Positions 1 through 9,280 of a stretch of DNA of 43,613 nucleotides are shown here, piece by piece. The stretch lies in the NCBI GenBank assembly GCA_046262935.1, contig JBHELT010000008.1:1-43613 (forward strand), read 5' to 3'. The DNA comes from JBHELT01 sp046262935. Lineage in GTDB: Bacteria; Actinomycetota; CADDZG01; JAHWKV01. The notes below the pieces were generated by a model, which worked only from the letters and a program-made list of their open reading frames with translations, did not search any database and had not been told where the DNA came from. Within the stretch, counting starts at the first letter, position 1; every line of letters begins with the position of its first letter. The position numbers were made by a program, and so were the translations under genes.

Positions 1-514
1 GGTTCAGCCTAAGTTGGTGGAAGCTACCGTTGACTCGCAGGGCCATCGATTGCCAACGACACCGTCTGCGACGAGAAGGGTCATCAAGTCTGAGACAGCA
101 ACTACGGTCACCAACATCTTGATCGGGGTAACCGAAGACAAGCATGGGACCGGCAAGGCAGCGGCGATCGATGGTTATCAGGTAGCAGGAAAGACCGGCA
201 CAGCGCAGAAGCCGATCCCCGGAGGCGGTGGATACTCGGGCTACGTTTCATCATTCATAGGCTTCGCTCCTGCAGGTGATCCACAGATCGTCGTTGGCGT
301 GATCCTGGATGACCCAACGCCGATATGGGGCGGCGTAACTGCGGCGCCAACGTTCAAGGAAGTCATGCAATTCACCTTAAGACACCTCGGGATCGGGCCG
401 GGGCCGGTGCTCCTACCTCAGGATGGAGCAACACCCCTCCCGTCCCCGGCTCGATCCGGGGGTGTTGAACCAAATCTGAACGCTCCACCAGTCACAACTG
501 GCACCGCCGACTAG
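1..514 (+). CDS. ftsI: Peptidoglycan transpeptidase FtsI/PBP3, C-terminal fragment
   Basis: This is the 3' end of a class B penicillin-binding protein, which cross-links septal peptidoglycan outside the membrane. The reading frame is open from base 2 and ends at a TAG at 512-514; the start lies before the window. The KTG active-site motif is visible in AGKTGTAQKP, followed by the usual beta-strand block (GYVSSFIGFAP, IVVGVILDDP) and the late TAAPTFKEVM segment of the transpeptidase domain. The last 40 or so residues are a Pro/Gly/Thr-rich tail outside the conserved fold. The SXXK serine and SXN motifs are not in the window. Position directly before murE is the standard dcw order, which favours FtsI over other class B PBPs. 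Confidence 0.93.
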   Translation, partial: VQPKLVEATVDSQGHRLPTTPSATRRVIKSETATTVTNILIGVTEDKHGTGKAAAIDGYQVAGKTGTAQKPIPGGGGYSGYVSSFIGFAPAGDPQIVVGVILDDPTPIWGGVTAAPTFKEVMQFTLRHLGIGPGPVLLPQDGATPLPSPARSGGVEPNLNAPPVTTGTAD

Positions 515-554
515 TGATTGCCAACCCTGGCGCGAACAACGAGATACTGCAGCC

Positions 555-2009
555 ATGACTCTGAAAGAGGCGTCAGTGTTGATGGGCGCCAGGCTTAGCG
601 GCCCGGCAGATGCCACCTTCGAAGACATCGTCTACGACACGCGGCATGTGAGCGAAGGCGCGTTGTTCTTCTGCATCATGGGTCGCCACTTCGATGGACA
701 TGAACTTGCGCAAGAGGCTGTAGGTCGCGGAGCTCGGGGACTCGTCGTTTCAAGGTTGCTTGATATCGGTGTGCCGCAATTGTTGGTCGACGATTCCCGC
801 GTCGCTATGGAGCGCTTCGCTGCGAAGTTCTTCGACGAACCAAGTGCGAAGATGAAGATGTTCGGCGTGACAGGCACCAACGGTAAGACCACAACCGCTT
901 TCATGGCCGATTCGATCTTTCGTGCGACCGGCGAACCATCGGGCCTGTTGGGCACGGTCGTGACGCGTGTCGCCGACGAAGAATGGGAGTCAACGAGAAC
1001 TACTCCGGAGACGATCGACCTGCAAAGAACACTGGCGGCCATGGTTGATGCGAAAGTAACTCACGTGGCGATGGAAGTGTCGTCCGAGGGCATCGCTCAG
1101 GGAAGGCTTCGAGGCACCCGGTTCGAACTCATGGCTTTCACCAACCTTTCCCAGGATCACCTGGATTTCCATGGAGATATGGAGTCTTACTTCGCTGCCA
1201 AGGCACTGGCGTTCGCTCCATCGATGACGTCGGCAGCCGTCGTGAATATCGACGACGCATGGGGACGCCGTCTCGTCGAAGAGATCGAGGTCGGCGTGAC
1301 AACGGTTTCGACCGCGGGCCCTGCCGACTTCGTCGCGCGCGAAGTGAAGATGTGGAGCCACGGATCTTCTTTCCGGGTCACCGGCGATGGGATGGATCTT
1401 GGGCTCCGACTTGGGATCCCTGGTCATTTCAATATCAGCAACGCGCTCGTTGCCGCAGTGTCTGCGCATCGAATGGGGATCCAGAGCGGTGACATACGAA
1501 CCGGTCTTGCATCGCTGGATGGGGTGCCTGGAAGGTTCGAGCCGGTGGTTGCCGGTCAACCCTTCTCGGTTGTCGTCGATTACGCGCACACGCCGGACAG
1601 CTTGATAAACGTCTTAAGGGCGGCACGGCAGCAGGTAGATGGAAGAGTGATCGTCGTGATCGGTTGCGGCGGCGACAGGGACAAGACAAAAAGACCTTTG
1701 ATGGGCAAGGCAGCCGTTGACAATGCCGACCTCGCGATCATCACTTCCGACAACCCTAGGAGCGAAGAGCCCGCTTCGATCATCGAACAGATCGAGGCCG
1801 GACTTGTCGGCGCAAAGAAGGGGTCGTTCCGTTCGATCGTTGACCGTGACGAGGCGATACATGAGGCGATCGCCGAAGCCCAGGATCAAGACATCGTCGT
1901 CATCGCCGGCAAGGGCCATGAAACCGGGCAGGAATTCTCCGATCGAAAGATCCCGTTCGACGACCGCAAGGTCGCTGCGCGGGCGATCCGTGAGCGATTT
2001 GGTCGATGA
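555..2009 (+). CDS. murE: UDP-MurNAc-tripeptide synthetase MurE
   Basis: This cytoplasmic Mur ligase adds the third stem-peptide residue, using ATP. It is 484 residues long, normal for MurE. The ATP loop GTNGKTT is at residues 107-113. The motif DNPR at 399-402 is the signature of meso-diaminopimelate-adding enzymes, so a DAP wall is inferred. The central region contains FTNLSQDHLDFHG and DYAHTPD, and the C-terminal domain contains GKGHE. One oddity: the block normally read as EVSSH has Glu at 178 in place of His (MEVSSEGIAQGR). The ATG at 555 lies 40 bp after ftsI and lacks a clear Shine-Dalgarno sequence. The 3' end overlaps murF in an ATGA, pointing to translational coupling. Confidence 0.96.
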   Translation: MTLKEASVLMGARLSGPADATFEDIVYDTRHVSEGALFFCIMGRHFDGHELAQEAVGRGARGLVVSRLLDIGVPQLLVDDSRVAMERFAAKFFDEPSAKMKMFGVTGTNGKTTTAFMADSIFRATGEPSGLLGTVVTRVADEEWESTRTTPETIDLQRTLAAMVDAKVTHVAMEVSSEGIAQGRLRGTRFELMAFTNLSQDHLDFHGDMESYFAAKALAFAPSMTSAAVVNIDDAWGRRLVEEIEVGVTTVSTAGPADFVAREVKMWSHGSSFRVTGDGMDLGLRLGIPGHFNISNALVAAVSAHRMGIQSGDIRTGLASLDGVPGRFEPVVAGQPFSVVVDYAHTPDSLINVLRAARQQVDGRVIVVIGCGGDRDKTKRPLMGKAAVDNADLAIITSDNPRSEEPASIIEQIEAGLVGAKKGSFRSIVDRDEAIHEAIAEAQDQDIVVIAGKGHETGQEFSDRKIPFDDRKVAARAIRERFGR

Positions 2010-3367
2010 AGATGACTGTCGCCGAGATCGCTCGCATCTGCGGGGCCTCGTTAGATGGGGATCCTTCGACTTTGGTGTCGGGAGTCGCGATCGACTCACG
2101 CAAAGTTCGGCCGGGAGACCTGTTCGTGGCAGTCGCCGGCCAGTTCGTCGATGGTAACGATCACGTTGGTGACGCATCACGCAATGGCGCCGCGGCTGTT
2201 TTGGCAGAACGAGCCCACGCTGGGCGTGTGAGCCTGGTCGTTGCCGACCCGATGGTCAGTTTGGTAACTCTGGGTACCTGGGTAAGAGATGAGGTCGATC
2301 CGATCATGGTGGGTATCACAGGCTCCACCGGCAAGACCACAACGCGGGACCTGGCCCGCTCCGTTGCATCGCAACGGTTCTCGACAATCGCCAACGAGGG
2401 CAATTTCAACAACGACATCGGGGTACCTCTAACGCTTCTGCGTTTGCGGCGAGAAACCCAGGTCGCGATTTGCGAACTCGGAGCCAGAGGCAAAGGCGAT
2501 ATAGCGCGGCTTTCGCAGTACGTAAGGCCCCAGCTGGGGGTGGTCACCAATGTTAGTTCGGCCCATATAGAGATATTCGGTTCGCAGGAAGCGATCGCAG
2601 AAGGAAAGGGCGAACTCGTCGAATGCTTGCCAGAAGGGGGCACGGCGATATTGAACGCCGACGATCCTTTCGTCATCGGCATGGCCGCCCGATCGAAGGC
2701 AGAGATGTTGACCTTTGGCATCGAGCAACCCGCTTGGATCTCGGCTTCGAATATAACCATCGACTCGTTGGGCCGCCCAACGTTTCGAATGAGGCGCGGC
2801 TCGTCCACCACCCAGGTGGAGTTGCGGATCAGTGGCATCCATCAAGTGATGAATGCGCTGGCTGCATCTGCCGTTGGATTGGCGTTGGGTTGTTCCATCG
2901 AAGAGTGCCGCGACGGATTGCAGAGTGCTTCGACGGCCCCATGGCGCATGGAAGTGGTCGAGAACAACGGCGTGGTCATAGTCAACGACTCCTACAATGC
3001 CAATCCGGCCTCGGTTCAGGCGGCGCTTTCGACCTGCGCCCAGATGGCTGGTTCGGACGGACGATTCATCGCCGTCCTTGGTTACATGGCTGAACTCGGA
3101 CCCATCGAAGAGCAGGAGCATGTTGCGATCGGGAGATCAGCAGGAGAGGTGGCGAACAGGCTCATCGTAGTTGGCGAGCGCGCATCGATGATCGCGGCTG
3201 GAGCCGCGGGCTCCAAGGCCGAAGTGGTGAAGGTTGCGAGTGTCGAAGATGTGTTGCATGCGGTTGGGGACCTGCGTTCAGGTGATGTTGTGTTGGTCAA
3301 GGGTTCGCGTGTAGCCCGCCTTGAAGTTGCAGCCAAAGCCCTAAGCGAAAGCGTCAACGCCCTGTGA
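2006..3367 (+). CDS. murF: UDP-MurNAc-tripeptide:D-Ala-D-Ala ligase MurF
   Basis: MurF adds D-Ala-D-Ala to the UDP-MurNAc-tripeptide, finishing the cytoplasmic pentapeptide precursor. At 453 residues it has the family length and order: an N-terminal substrate-binding domain (GVAIDSRKVRPGDLF), an ATPase domain with GSTGKTTT, the conserved ANEGNFNNDIGVPLTLL block, and a C-terminal domain with NDSYNANPASV. The start ATG overlaps the murE stop as ATGA. The stop in turn overlaps the GTG start of mraY. Nothing in the sequence is unusual for the family. Confidence 0.96.
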   Translation: MKMTVAEIARICGASLDGDPSTLVSGVAIDSRKVRPGDLFVAVAGQFVDGNDHVGDASRNGAAAVLAERAHAGRVSLVVADPMVSLVTLGTWVRDEVDPIMVGITGSTGKTTTRDLARSVASQRFSTIANEGNFNNDIGVPLTLLRLRRETQVAICELGARGKGDIARLSQYVRPQLGVVTNVSSAHIEIFGSQEAIAEGKGELVECLPEGGTAILNADDPFVIGMAARSKAEMLTFGIEQPAWISASNITIDSLGRPTFRMRRGSSTTQVELRISGIHQVMNALAASAVGLALGCSIEECRDGLQSASTAPWRMEVVENNGVVIVNDSYNANPASVQAALSTCAQMAGSDGRFIAVLGYMAELGPIEEQEHVAIGRSAGEVANRLIVVGERASMIAAGAAGSKAEVVKVASVEDVLHAVGDLRSGDVVLVKGSRVARLEVAAKALSESVNAL

Positions 3368-4413
3368 CCAGCATCTTGATCGCTGCGACGTTCTCTTTGT
3401 TGCTGGTGCTGCTGGGGACCCCAGCAGCGATCCGAGTGATGCGCAAGAAGAAGTATGGGCAGTACATCCGTGAGGACGGACCCAAGGCCCACTTCCCAAA
3501 GATGGGCACACCTACCATGGGTGGGCTCGTGATCATCGGTGGCGCGGTTGTTGGTTACCTCGCAGCACATGTGCGTCCGCATGGTCTTCGACAATTCACG
3601 GCGAGCGGTGTCATCGCCATGGGGACCATCGTCGCGATGGCGTCGCTCGGTTTCATCGACGACTACCTGAAGGTAACAAAGAAGCGATCTTTAGGACTCA
3701 ACAAGACAGCGAAGCTAGCTGGACAGTTGTTGATTGCGCTTGGGTTTTCGATGCTGTCTCACTACACTCAGGCACAGTCGCAGGTTTCGTTCGTGAGGCC
3801 GCTTGGTTTGGACTTGAAGGTCCTGTTCATCGCTTGGATATTCATAATCATAGCGTCTGCCTCGAACGGAGTGAACCTCGCCGACGGTTTGGATGGTCTC
3901 GCCTGTGGGTCGGGCGCATTGGTCATGGGGGCCTATGTCGTCATCGCCTTTTGGCAAACACGCCACACATGTTTAGTGACTCATGGGCCCGCATGCTACG
4001 TGGCCCCACATTCTTTGGACCTGGCGATGGTTTCGGCAAGCATGCTCGGTGCCGCCGCGGGTTTCCTTTGGTGGAACGCAGCCCCAGCAAAGATATTCAT
4101 GGGTGATACGGGGTCCCTTGCTCTGGGAGGTGCCATGGCCGTTCTCGCCATCCTTACCAATACGCAGCTGCTGCTCATAGTCCTCGGCGGACTTTATGTC
4201 GTGGAATTGACTTCGGTGGTGGTGCAGGTGGTCGCCTTCAGGGTGTTCAAGAGGCGGGTGTTCTTGATGGCGCCCATCCATCATCATTTCGAGTTGCGCG
4301 AGTGGCCCGAGTTCACTGTCATCGTTCGATTCTGGATACTCGCCGGGCTGTCGATCGCATTCGGCCTTGGCTTGTTCTATGCGGACTTCATCGCAAGGGG
4401 CGGGGTCGGTTGA
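3364..4413 (+). CDS. mraY: Phospho-MurNAc-pentapeptide transferase MraY
   Basis: This polytopic membrane enzyme transfers phospho-MurNAc-pentapeptide to undecaprenyl phosphate, making lipid I. It is 349 residues long with about ten hydrophobic segments. Family signatures are present in order: GPKAHFPKMGTPTMGG near the N-terminus, the aspartate pair in GFIDDYLKV, NLADGLDGLA, FMGDTGSLALGG, and the cytoplasmic histidine cluster APIHHHFEL. The GTG start overlaps the murF stop (GTGA) and the stop overlaps the TTG start of murD, so the whole run is likely one transcript. Confidence 0.97.
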   Translation: MTSILIAATFSLLLVLLGTPAAIRVMRKKKYGQYIREDGPKAHFPKMGTPTMGGLVIIGGAVVGYLAAHVRPHGLRQFTASGVIAMGTIVAMASLGFIDDYLKVTKKRSLGLNKTAKLAGQLLIALGFSMLSHYTQAQSQVSFVRPLGLDLKVLFIAWIFIIIASASNGVNLADGLDGLACGSGALVMGAYVVIAFWQTRHTCLVTHGPACYVAPHSLDLAMVSASMLGAAAGFLWWNAAPAKIFMGDTGSLALGGAMAVLAILTNTQLLLIVLGGLYVVELTSVVVQVVAFRVFKRRVFLMAPIHHHFELREWPEFTVIVRFWILAGLSIAFGLGLFYADFIARGGVG

Positions 4414-5816
4414 CATCTCTGCCACCCGAGGTCGAACGCGTCGTCGTTTATGGCCTCGGAAAGGTGACAGGCAAGGCTCTTGTCGAGGCCCTCGTTCTCG
4501 AGGGCCTCGCAGTCCGAGTCACCGAACGCGACGAGACCCCCGAACATGCTGACGCGGCTAAGTATCTAAGGCAGTTAGGCGCAACTGTTTCATTCGGTGC
4601 TCCCGATGAAACCTGGTTGTCGTGGGCGGACCTGTTGGTGTCCAGTCCGGGCATACCGCCAAGTAATGACCTCTTGCGGAAAGCCGCAGGGCTGGGCCTC
4701 AAGGTCTGGAGCGAGGTCGAGGTTGGTTGGCGCATGGCGAAGGGGCCCGTGTTCGGGGTCACTGGTACCAACGGAAAGACAACAACGACAACCTTGCTCG
4801 TTTCGATGCTGGAAACCGGCGGGTTCCCAGCGGTTGCGGCAGGCAACATCGGCCTGCCATTCGTCGACGCGGCGCGCTCGGCCCCCGAGGGCTGGGCCCT
4901 GGTCTGCGAGCTTTCGAGTTTTCAGCTGCACTTCATCGAATCGCTGCGACCTGTGGCCGCAACAGTATTAAACGTGGCAGATGATCACTACGACTGGCAT
5001 GAAACCCACGAGAACTACCTCCTCGACAAGAAGCGGATAGTTGAAAACCAAACCGCATCGGACCTGGTGGCTATCAACGGCGCCGACCCAGGATGCTTGT
5101 CTATCGGGCGGTCTTCCCAGTCGCAGATCGCTGCATTCGGCTTGGAGAGTCCCGATCGAGTGCGCCATGGAGCTGAGCGCGCGGTCGGCCGTGAGATCGG
5201 CATGATCGCAGGCGTCGAAGGCGGGATCATCAAAGTGAGCACCGAAGAGCACGTCGTCGAACTCATCGAGTTGACCGATATCCGCCTTCCGGGGTCTCAC
5301 AACGTCGAAAATGTGATGGCCTCAGCACTCATGGCGCTTTGGTACGGCGTCGATGCGACGGCGGTTGCACATGCTGTTCGAAGATTCGAAGGGATGCCGC
5401 ACCGTACCCGTTTCGTTGCGGAGATCGAAGGTGTTAAGTACGTGGACGATTCAAAGGCAACCAATCCCCATGCGACCGCGCGTGCTCTTCGCGATGTGAC
5501 CGACGTGATTCTCATCGCCGGCGGCAGAGCGAAGGGATTGGACCTTTCCGTTCTTGCCGAGCACGCCGGTCGGCTGAAGGGGTTGGTCGTGATGGGTGAG
5601 GCGGCAGATGAACTGGTCGAGGTCTTCAAGCAGGTTCGAAGCTTCAGAGCCAAAGACGTCGAGGAAGCAGTGGCTTTAGCACAAGCGGTCGCCATGCCGG
5701 GCGATACGGTTCTGCTTTCTCCTGCGTGCTCGAGCATCGACCAATACGCCAACTACGAGGAGCGCGGCGATCGTTTCGCGGCCGCCGTGAAGCAAATGGT
5801 GGACAAGGTTGGCTAG
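4410..5816 (+). CDS. murD: UDP-MurNAc-L-Ala:D-Glu ligase MurD
   Basis: MurD adds D-glutamate to UDP-MurNAc-L-Ala. I place the start at the TTG at 4410, which overlaps the mraY stop as TTGA and gives a 468-residue protein beginning TSLPPEVERVVVYGLGKVTG. The frame is open further upstream into mraY, but that extension resembles no MurD sequence. An N-terminal nucleotide-fold segment (YGLGKVTGKALVE) is followed by the ATP loop GTNGKTTTTT, the ELSSFQL block, and a C-terminal domain with DDSKATNPHAT and LSPACSSIDQY. The C-terminus overlaps the ftsW start by 8 bp. Confidence 0.95.
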   Translation: MTSLPPEVERVVVYGLGKVTGKALVEALVLEGLAVRVTERDETPEHADAAKYLRQLGATVSFGAPDETWLSWADLLVSSPGIPPSNDLLRKAAGLGLKVWSEVEVGWRMAKGPVFGVTGTNGKTTTTTLLVSMLETGGFPAVAAGNIGLPFVDAARSAPEGWALVCELSSFQLHFIESLRPVAATVLNVADDHYDWHETHENYLLDKKRIVENQTASDLVAINGADPGCLSIGRSSQSQIAAFGLESPDRVRHGAERAVGREIGMIAGVEGGIIKVSTEEHVVELIELTDIRLPGSHNVENVMASALMALWYGVDATAVAHAVRRFEGMPHRTRFVAEIEGVKYVDDSKATNPHATARALRDVTDVILIAGGRAKGLDLSVLAEHAGRLKGLVVMGEAADELVEVFKQVRSFRAKDVEEAVALAQAVAMPGDTVLLSPACSSIDQYANYEERGDRFAAAVKQMVDKVG

Positions 5817-6942
5817 CGCAGCAACGGCCGGAACCATGACAACGTCCCGAAGATTCGGGAAGCCTTATACGTTGCTTCTGATCGTGACCCTATCGATGGT
5901 TACGATCGGACTGGTGATGATCCTGTCAGCCTCCTCGGTCGAGGCCTACAAACGATATGGGTCATCGTTCTTGTTCTTCAACAAGCAAGTGATCGGTGCA
6001 GCGGTGGGGGTGTTGGTCATGCTCGTCATCTCGCGGACCGACTTCCATATCCTGCGTAGATTGGCTGCCCCCATGATGCTAGTGGCACTTGCTTGCTTGA
6101 TAGCCGTGCTTATCCCTGGGGTTGGAACCACCGTTTCTGGTTCTAGTAGATGGATCCCGCTAGGGCCATTCAATCTGCAGCCGTCCGAATTCGGCAAGCT
6201 CGCGCTGATCATCTATTCGGCACACATCCTTGAACGCAAAGGCAAGGCGATCAGACAGGCGCGCGAGATGGCACTGCCTCTGCTGCCGATCATCGGACTC
6301 ATCGGGCTTTTGGTGATGGCGCAACCTGACATGGGGACGGCCATCATCTGCGCCGGCTGCGGGTTCATCGTTCTTTTCCTATCGGGCGCACGCGGAAGTC
6401 ATCTCGCGCTTCTCGTCATTGGTGGCGGCGTTGCGATGACTGGCCTGGCGCTCAACGAGACATACCGACGCGCCAGGATCGGATCGTTCCTCAACCCGTG
6501 GGCAGATCCATTGAACTCCGGGTACCAGAACATCCAAGGCCAGATCGCATTGGGAACAGGTCGCCTCTTCGGCCTTGGACTTGGAGCCAGCAGGCAGAAG
6601 TGGTCATACGTTCCCAATGCGCATACAGACTTCATCTTCGCGATCCTTGGTGAAGAGATGGGGTTGATCGGGACACTTGGCGTGCTGTTGCTCTTCGTCT
6701 TCTTCCTCTACCTCGGAGTTCGGATCGCGCGCAAAGCCCCCGATCGCTTCGGCTTCCTCTTGGCCGGGGGCATCACCGGTTGGATCGGGCTTCAGGCCCT
6801 TATAAACATGGCAGCGGTCGCCGGTCTCGTCCCCATCACGGGTGTTCCTCTGCCATTGATCTCCTTCGGAGGTTCGTCCCTGGTTTTCACGATGGCGGGC
6901 ATCGGAGTTCTTCTTTCAGTGGCTCAGCGCGGAAGGTCTTGA
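5809..6942 (+). CDS. ftsW: SEDS peptidoglycan glycosyltransferase FtsW
   Basis: FtsW is the SEDS-family polymerase that makes septal glycan strands from lipid II together with the FtsI-type PBP. At 377 residues with about ten predicted membrane helices it has the family size. Diagnostic segments include LQPSEFGKLALI, AQPDMGTA, the large loop with GYQNIQGQIALGTG and GLGLGASRQKWSYVPNAHTDFIF, GEEMGLIG, and the late TGVPLPLISFGGSS motif. The TTG at 5809 overlaps the murD stop; an ATG at 5836 is an alternative. Only 26 bp separate this gene from murC, so there is no room for murG, which usually sits here. Confidence 0.95.
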   Translation: MASAATAGTMTTSRRFGKPYTLLLIVTLSMVTIGLVMILSASSVEAYKRYGSSFLFFNKQVIGAAVGVLVMLVISRTDFHILRRLAAPMMLVALACLIAVLIPGVGTTVSGSSRWIPLGPFNLQPSEFGKLALIIYSAHILERKGKAIRQAREMALPLLPIIGLIGLLVMAQPDMGTAIICAGCGFIVLFLSGARGSHLALLVIGGGVAMTGLALNETYRRARIGSFLNPWADPLNSGYQNIQGQIALGTGRLFGLGLGASRQKWSYVPNAHTDFIFAILGEEMGLIGTLGVLLLFVFFLYLGVRIARKAPDRFGFLLAGGITGWIGLQALINMAAVAGLVPITGVPLPLISFGGSSLVFTMAGIGVLLSVAQRGRS

Positions 6943-6968
6943 GCAGCCTCATCGGCTAGCGTGTAGGC

Positions 6969-8327
6969 ATGTCTATGGACCTCGATCCTGCGTGGCGCCG
7001 GTTTCACTTCGTCGGCATCGGTGGAGCGGGCATGGTTGCGCTTGCGCGGGTTCTCAGCGAAGCGGGTTTCGAGGTGACGGGCTCGGACCTTCGAGACTCG
7101 AGCACTTTGAATCTGCTGCGCCTATCCGGGGTAAAAGCCGACATCGGACACAAAGCGAGTCAAGTGCAAGGCGCCGACGTCGTGATCGTATCGGCCGCGA
7201 TCCCTCCCGACAATGCCGAGGTCGTTGCTGCCCACCAAGCAGGATCGGCAGTGATATCAAGGGGTGAAGCCCTTCAAAGGGTAGTTGCGAACAAGCGAAC
7301 GGCAGCGGTCAGCGGGACACATGGTAAGACAACAACCTCAGCGATGATCGCGACGATCCTTGAGGTTACCGGCCAAGATCCCACGTACCTTCTTGGCGCC
7401 GACCTGTCGCGGCGGGGGCCCGGGGGCCGGCTGGGCGGGGGTGAACTGGCCGTGGTCGAAGCCGACGAGGCTTACGGTTCTTTCCTGCATCTTAGGCCAG
7501 CGGTTGCGGTGATCACCAACATCGAAGCAGATCACCTCGATCACTATGGAGGGATGGAGCAACTTATCGCCGCCTTCGAAACTTTCATCTCTCACTCCGA
7601 AAATGTGATCGTTTGCGCGGACCATCCACTGACTGCGCACATCCATGACGGCGCCGTGAGCTATGGGTTCGCAGATGATGCGGATGTCAGGGGATTCGAC
7701 CTGGTAACCGATGCTTCAACCGCAGCGTTCGGGCTGGAAGCCCAAGGAGAAGTCATTGAACGTGTCGAACTAGCGATCGGTGGTCGTCACAACGCACAGA
7801 ACGCCATAGCGGCTCTCGCCGCGTGTCGTCTCCTGGGTCTTGACATCCACCGGGCTGCCGAGGCGATCGGCCGATTCACCGGTGCTAGTCGCCGCTTCGA
7901 GTTCAGAGGCAAACTCGATGGAGCCGATTTTGTCGATGACTACGCACATCACCCGACTGAGATCGAGGCTACGCTGACCGCCGCCCGCACTGGCCCTTGG
8001 CGCCGGATAGTGGCCGTGTTTCAACCCCATCTATATTCAAGGACAAGGGACCTTTGCGACGCGTTCGGCCTCGCTCTTGCGGGTGCTGACCTTGTTGTGG
8101 TCACCGACGTCTATGGGGCGCGCGAAGCGCCGCTCCCAGGGGTCACAGGCAAGTTGATAGTTGAAGCCGTGTGCGATAGCGCGCCTGGAAAGAGGGTCGT
8201 TTATCAGCCGCGACTCGCCGATGCCGCGAGCTTCGTGAAAGGTGAATTGCGCGATGGCGACTTGGTGTTGAGTCTGGGTGCAGGAGACATCACTAGTTTG
8301 CCTGAACTACTTTCGGCACGGATCTAG
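6969..8327 (+). CDS. murC: UDP-N-acetylmuramate:L-alanine ligase MurC
   Basis: MurC adds the first amino acid, L-alanine, to UDP-MurNAc. The 452-residue protein starts with a clear Rossmann stretch (FHFVGIGGAGMVALARVL), has the ATP loop GTHGKTTTSAMI in the middle domain and VEADEAYGSFLHL as the next conserved block, and ends with DDYAHHPTEI, FQPHLYSRT and LSLGAGDI in the C-terminal domain. The start is the ATG at 6969. Shine-Dalgarno complementarity is poor, so translation may depend on coupling or on reinitiation after ftsW. It is followed after 2 bp by murB. Confidence 0.96.
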   Translation: MSMDLDPAWRRFHFVGIGGAGMVALARVLSEAGFEVTGSDLRDSSTLNLLRLSGVKADIGHKASQVQGADVVIVSAAIPPDNAEVVAAHQAGSAVISRGEALQRVVANKRTAAVSGTHGKTTTSAMIATILEVTGQDPTYLLGADLSRRGPGGRLGGGELAVVEADEAYGSFLHLRPAVAVITNIEADHLDHYGGMEQLIAAFETFISHSENVIVCADHPLTAHIHDGAVSYGFADDADVRGFDLVTDASTAAFGLEAQGEVIERVELAIGGRHNAQNAIAALAACRLLGLDIHRAAEAIGRFTGASRRFEFRGKLDGADFVDDYAHHPTEIEATLTAARTGPWRRIVAVFQPHLYSRTRDLCDAFGLALAGADLVVVTDVYGAREAPLPGVTGKLIVEAVCDSAPGKRVVYQPRLADAASFVKGELRDGDLVLSLGAGDITSLPELLSARI

Positions 8328-8329
8328 AG

Positions 8330-9280
8330 GTGACCGACGAAACGCCGATCGACGAGATCGCGGCGGACCTGTCATCGCGCATAGCGGGGGTGAAGATCGC
8401 CGAACCGATGTCGCGGTATACGACGTTCAGGCTTGGCGGGCCGGCAGCCGTTTTCGTCGAACCTGCATCCGCGGAAGATCTATCGGTTGTCGCCGCGGCG
8501 GTCGCTGGGCTGAAGGTTCCCACCATGGTGATCGGAAGGGGCAGCAATCTGCTCGTATCAGACGATGGGTTCGCCGGCCTCGTTCTTAGGTTGGGCAAGG
8601 CATTCGACTGGATCGCCGAGGCCCCCGGCGGTCTGCGTGCAGGAGGCGCGGTTTTGATACCTCGATTGGCAAATTGGGCGGCACGCCGTTCACTGTCCGG
8701 TCTTGAATTCTGCGTCGCGATACCGGCAAGCGTTGGCGGAGCGGTGAAGATGAATGCAGGCGCCCACGGTGCCAGCATGCAAGATGTGGTGAAGAGGGTG
8801 AGATTGTGCGACCTATCAAGCGGTGCCCTGCAACATTTCGACGTTCAAGACCTGAAGATGAGCTACCGCGCTACTTCCATAACGCAGAGTTCGGTCGTTT
8901 GTGAGGCGCAGTTCGCATTGGTGCAGGGCGAGCGATCGAGGGTCCTGGCAAGGATGGATTCATACCGCGAGCATCGCGCGGCGACGCAGCCGGTCGAAGC
9001 CCCTAACGCTGGTTCGATGTTCAAGAACCCCGAAGGTTTATCGGCGGGCAAGCTCATCGAATCGGCTGGCCTCAAAGGTCGCAGGTTGTCCAATGCGATG
9101 GTTTCTGACAAGCATGCAAACTTCTTTCTAGCACTAGACGGCGCAAACGCCCAAGATGTTTACGATCTGATGGCCCACGTGCAGACCACCGTACGCAAAA
9201 GCTCGGGCATCTTGTTGCAGCCCGAGGTGAGGGTGGTTGGCCGTTTCGACACCTCACGCGGTCAAGTGTTGTACTCATGA
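8330..9280 (+). CDS. murB: UDP-N-acetylenolpyruvoylglucosamine reductase MurB
   Basis: MurB is the FAD- and NADPH-dependent enzyme that reduces enolpyruvyl-UDP-GlcNAc to UDP-MurNAc, the substrate of MurC. It is 316 residues long. FAD-domain motifs are TTFRLGGPAAVFVEP, VIGRGSNLLVSDDGF and IPASVGGAVKMNAGAHG. The substrate domain contains SYREHRAATQP, PNAGSMFKNP and AGKLIESAGLKG, and the C-terminal PEVRVVG holds the expected catalytic glutamate. It starts at GTG 8330, right after the murC TAG, and its stop overlaps ftsQ as ATGA. Confidence 0.95.
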   Translation: MTDETPIDEIAADLSSRIAGVKIAEPMSRYTTFRLGGPAAVFVEPASAEDLSVVAAAVAGLKVPTMVIGRGSNLLVSDDGFAGLVLRLGKAFDWIAEAPGGLRAGGAVLIPRLANWAARRSLSGLEFCVAIPASVGGAVKMNAGAHGASMQDVVKRVRLCDLSSGALQHFDVQDLKMSYRATSITQSSVVCEAQFALVQGERSRVLARMDSYREHRAATQPVEAPNAGSMFKNPEGLSAGKLIESAGLKGRRLSNAMVSDKHANFFLALDGANAQDVYDLMAHVQTTVRKSSGILLQPEVRVVGRFDTSRGQVLYS

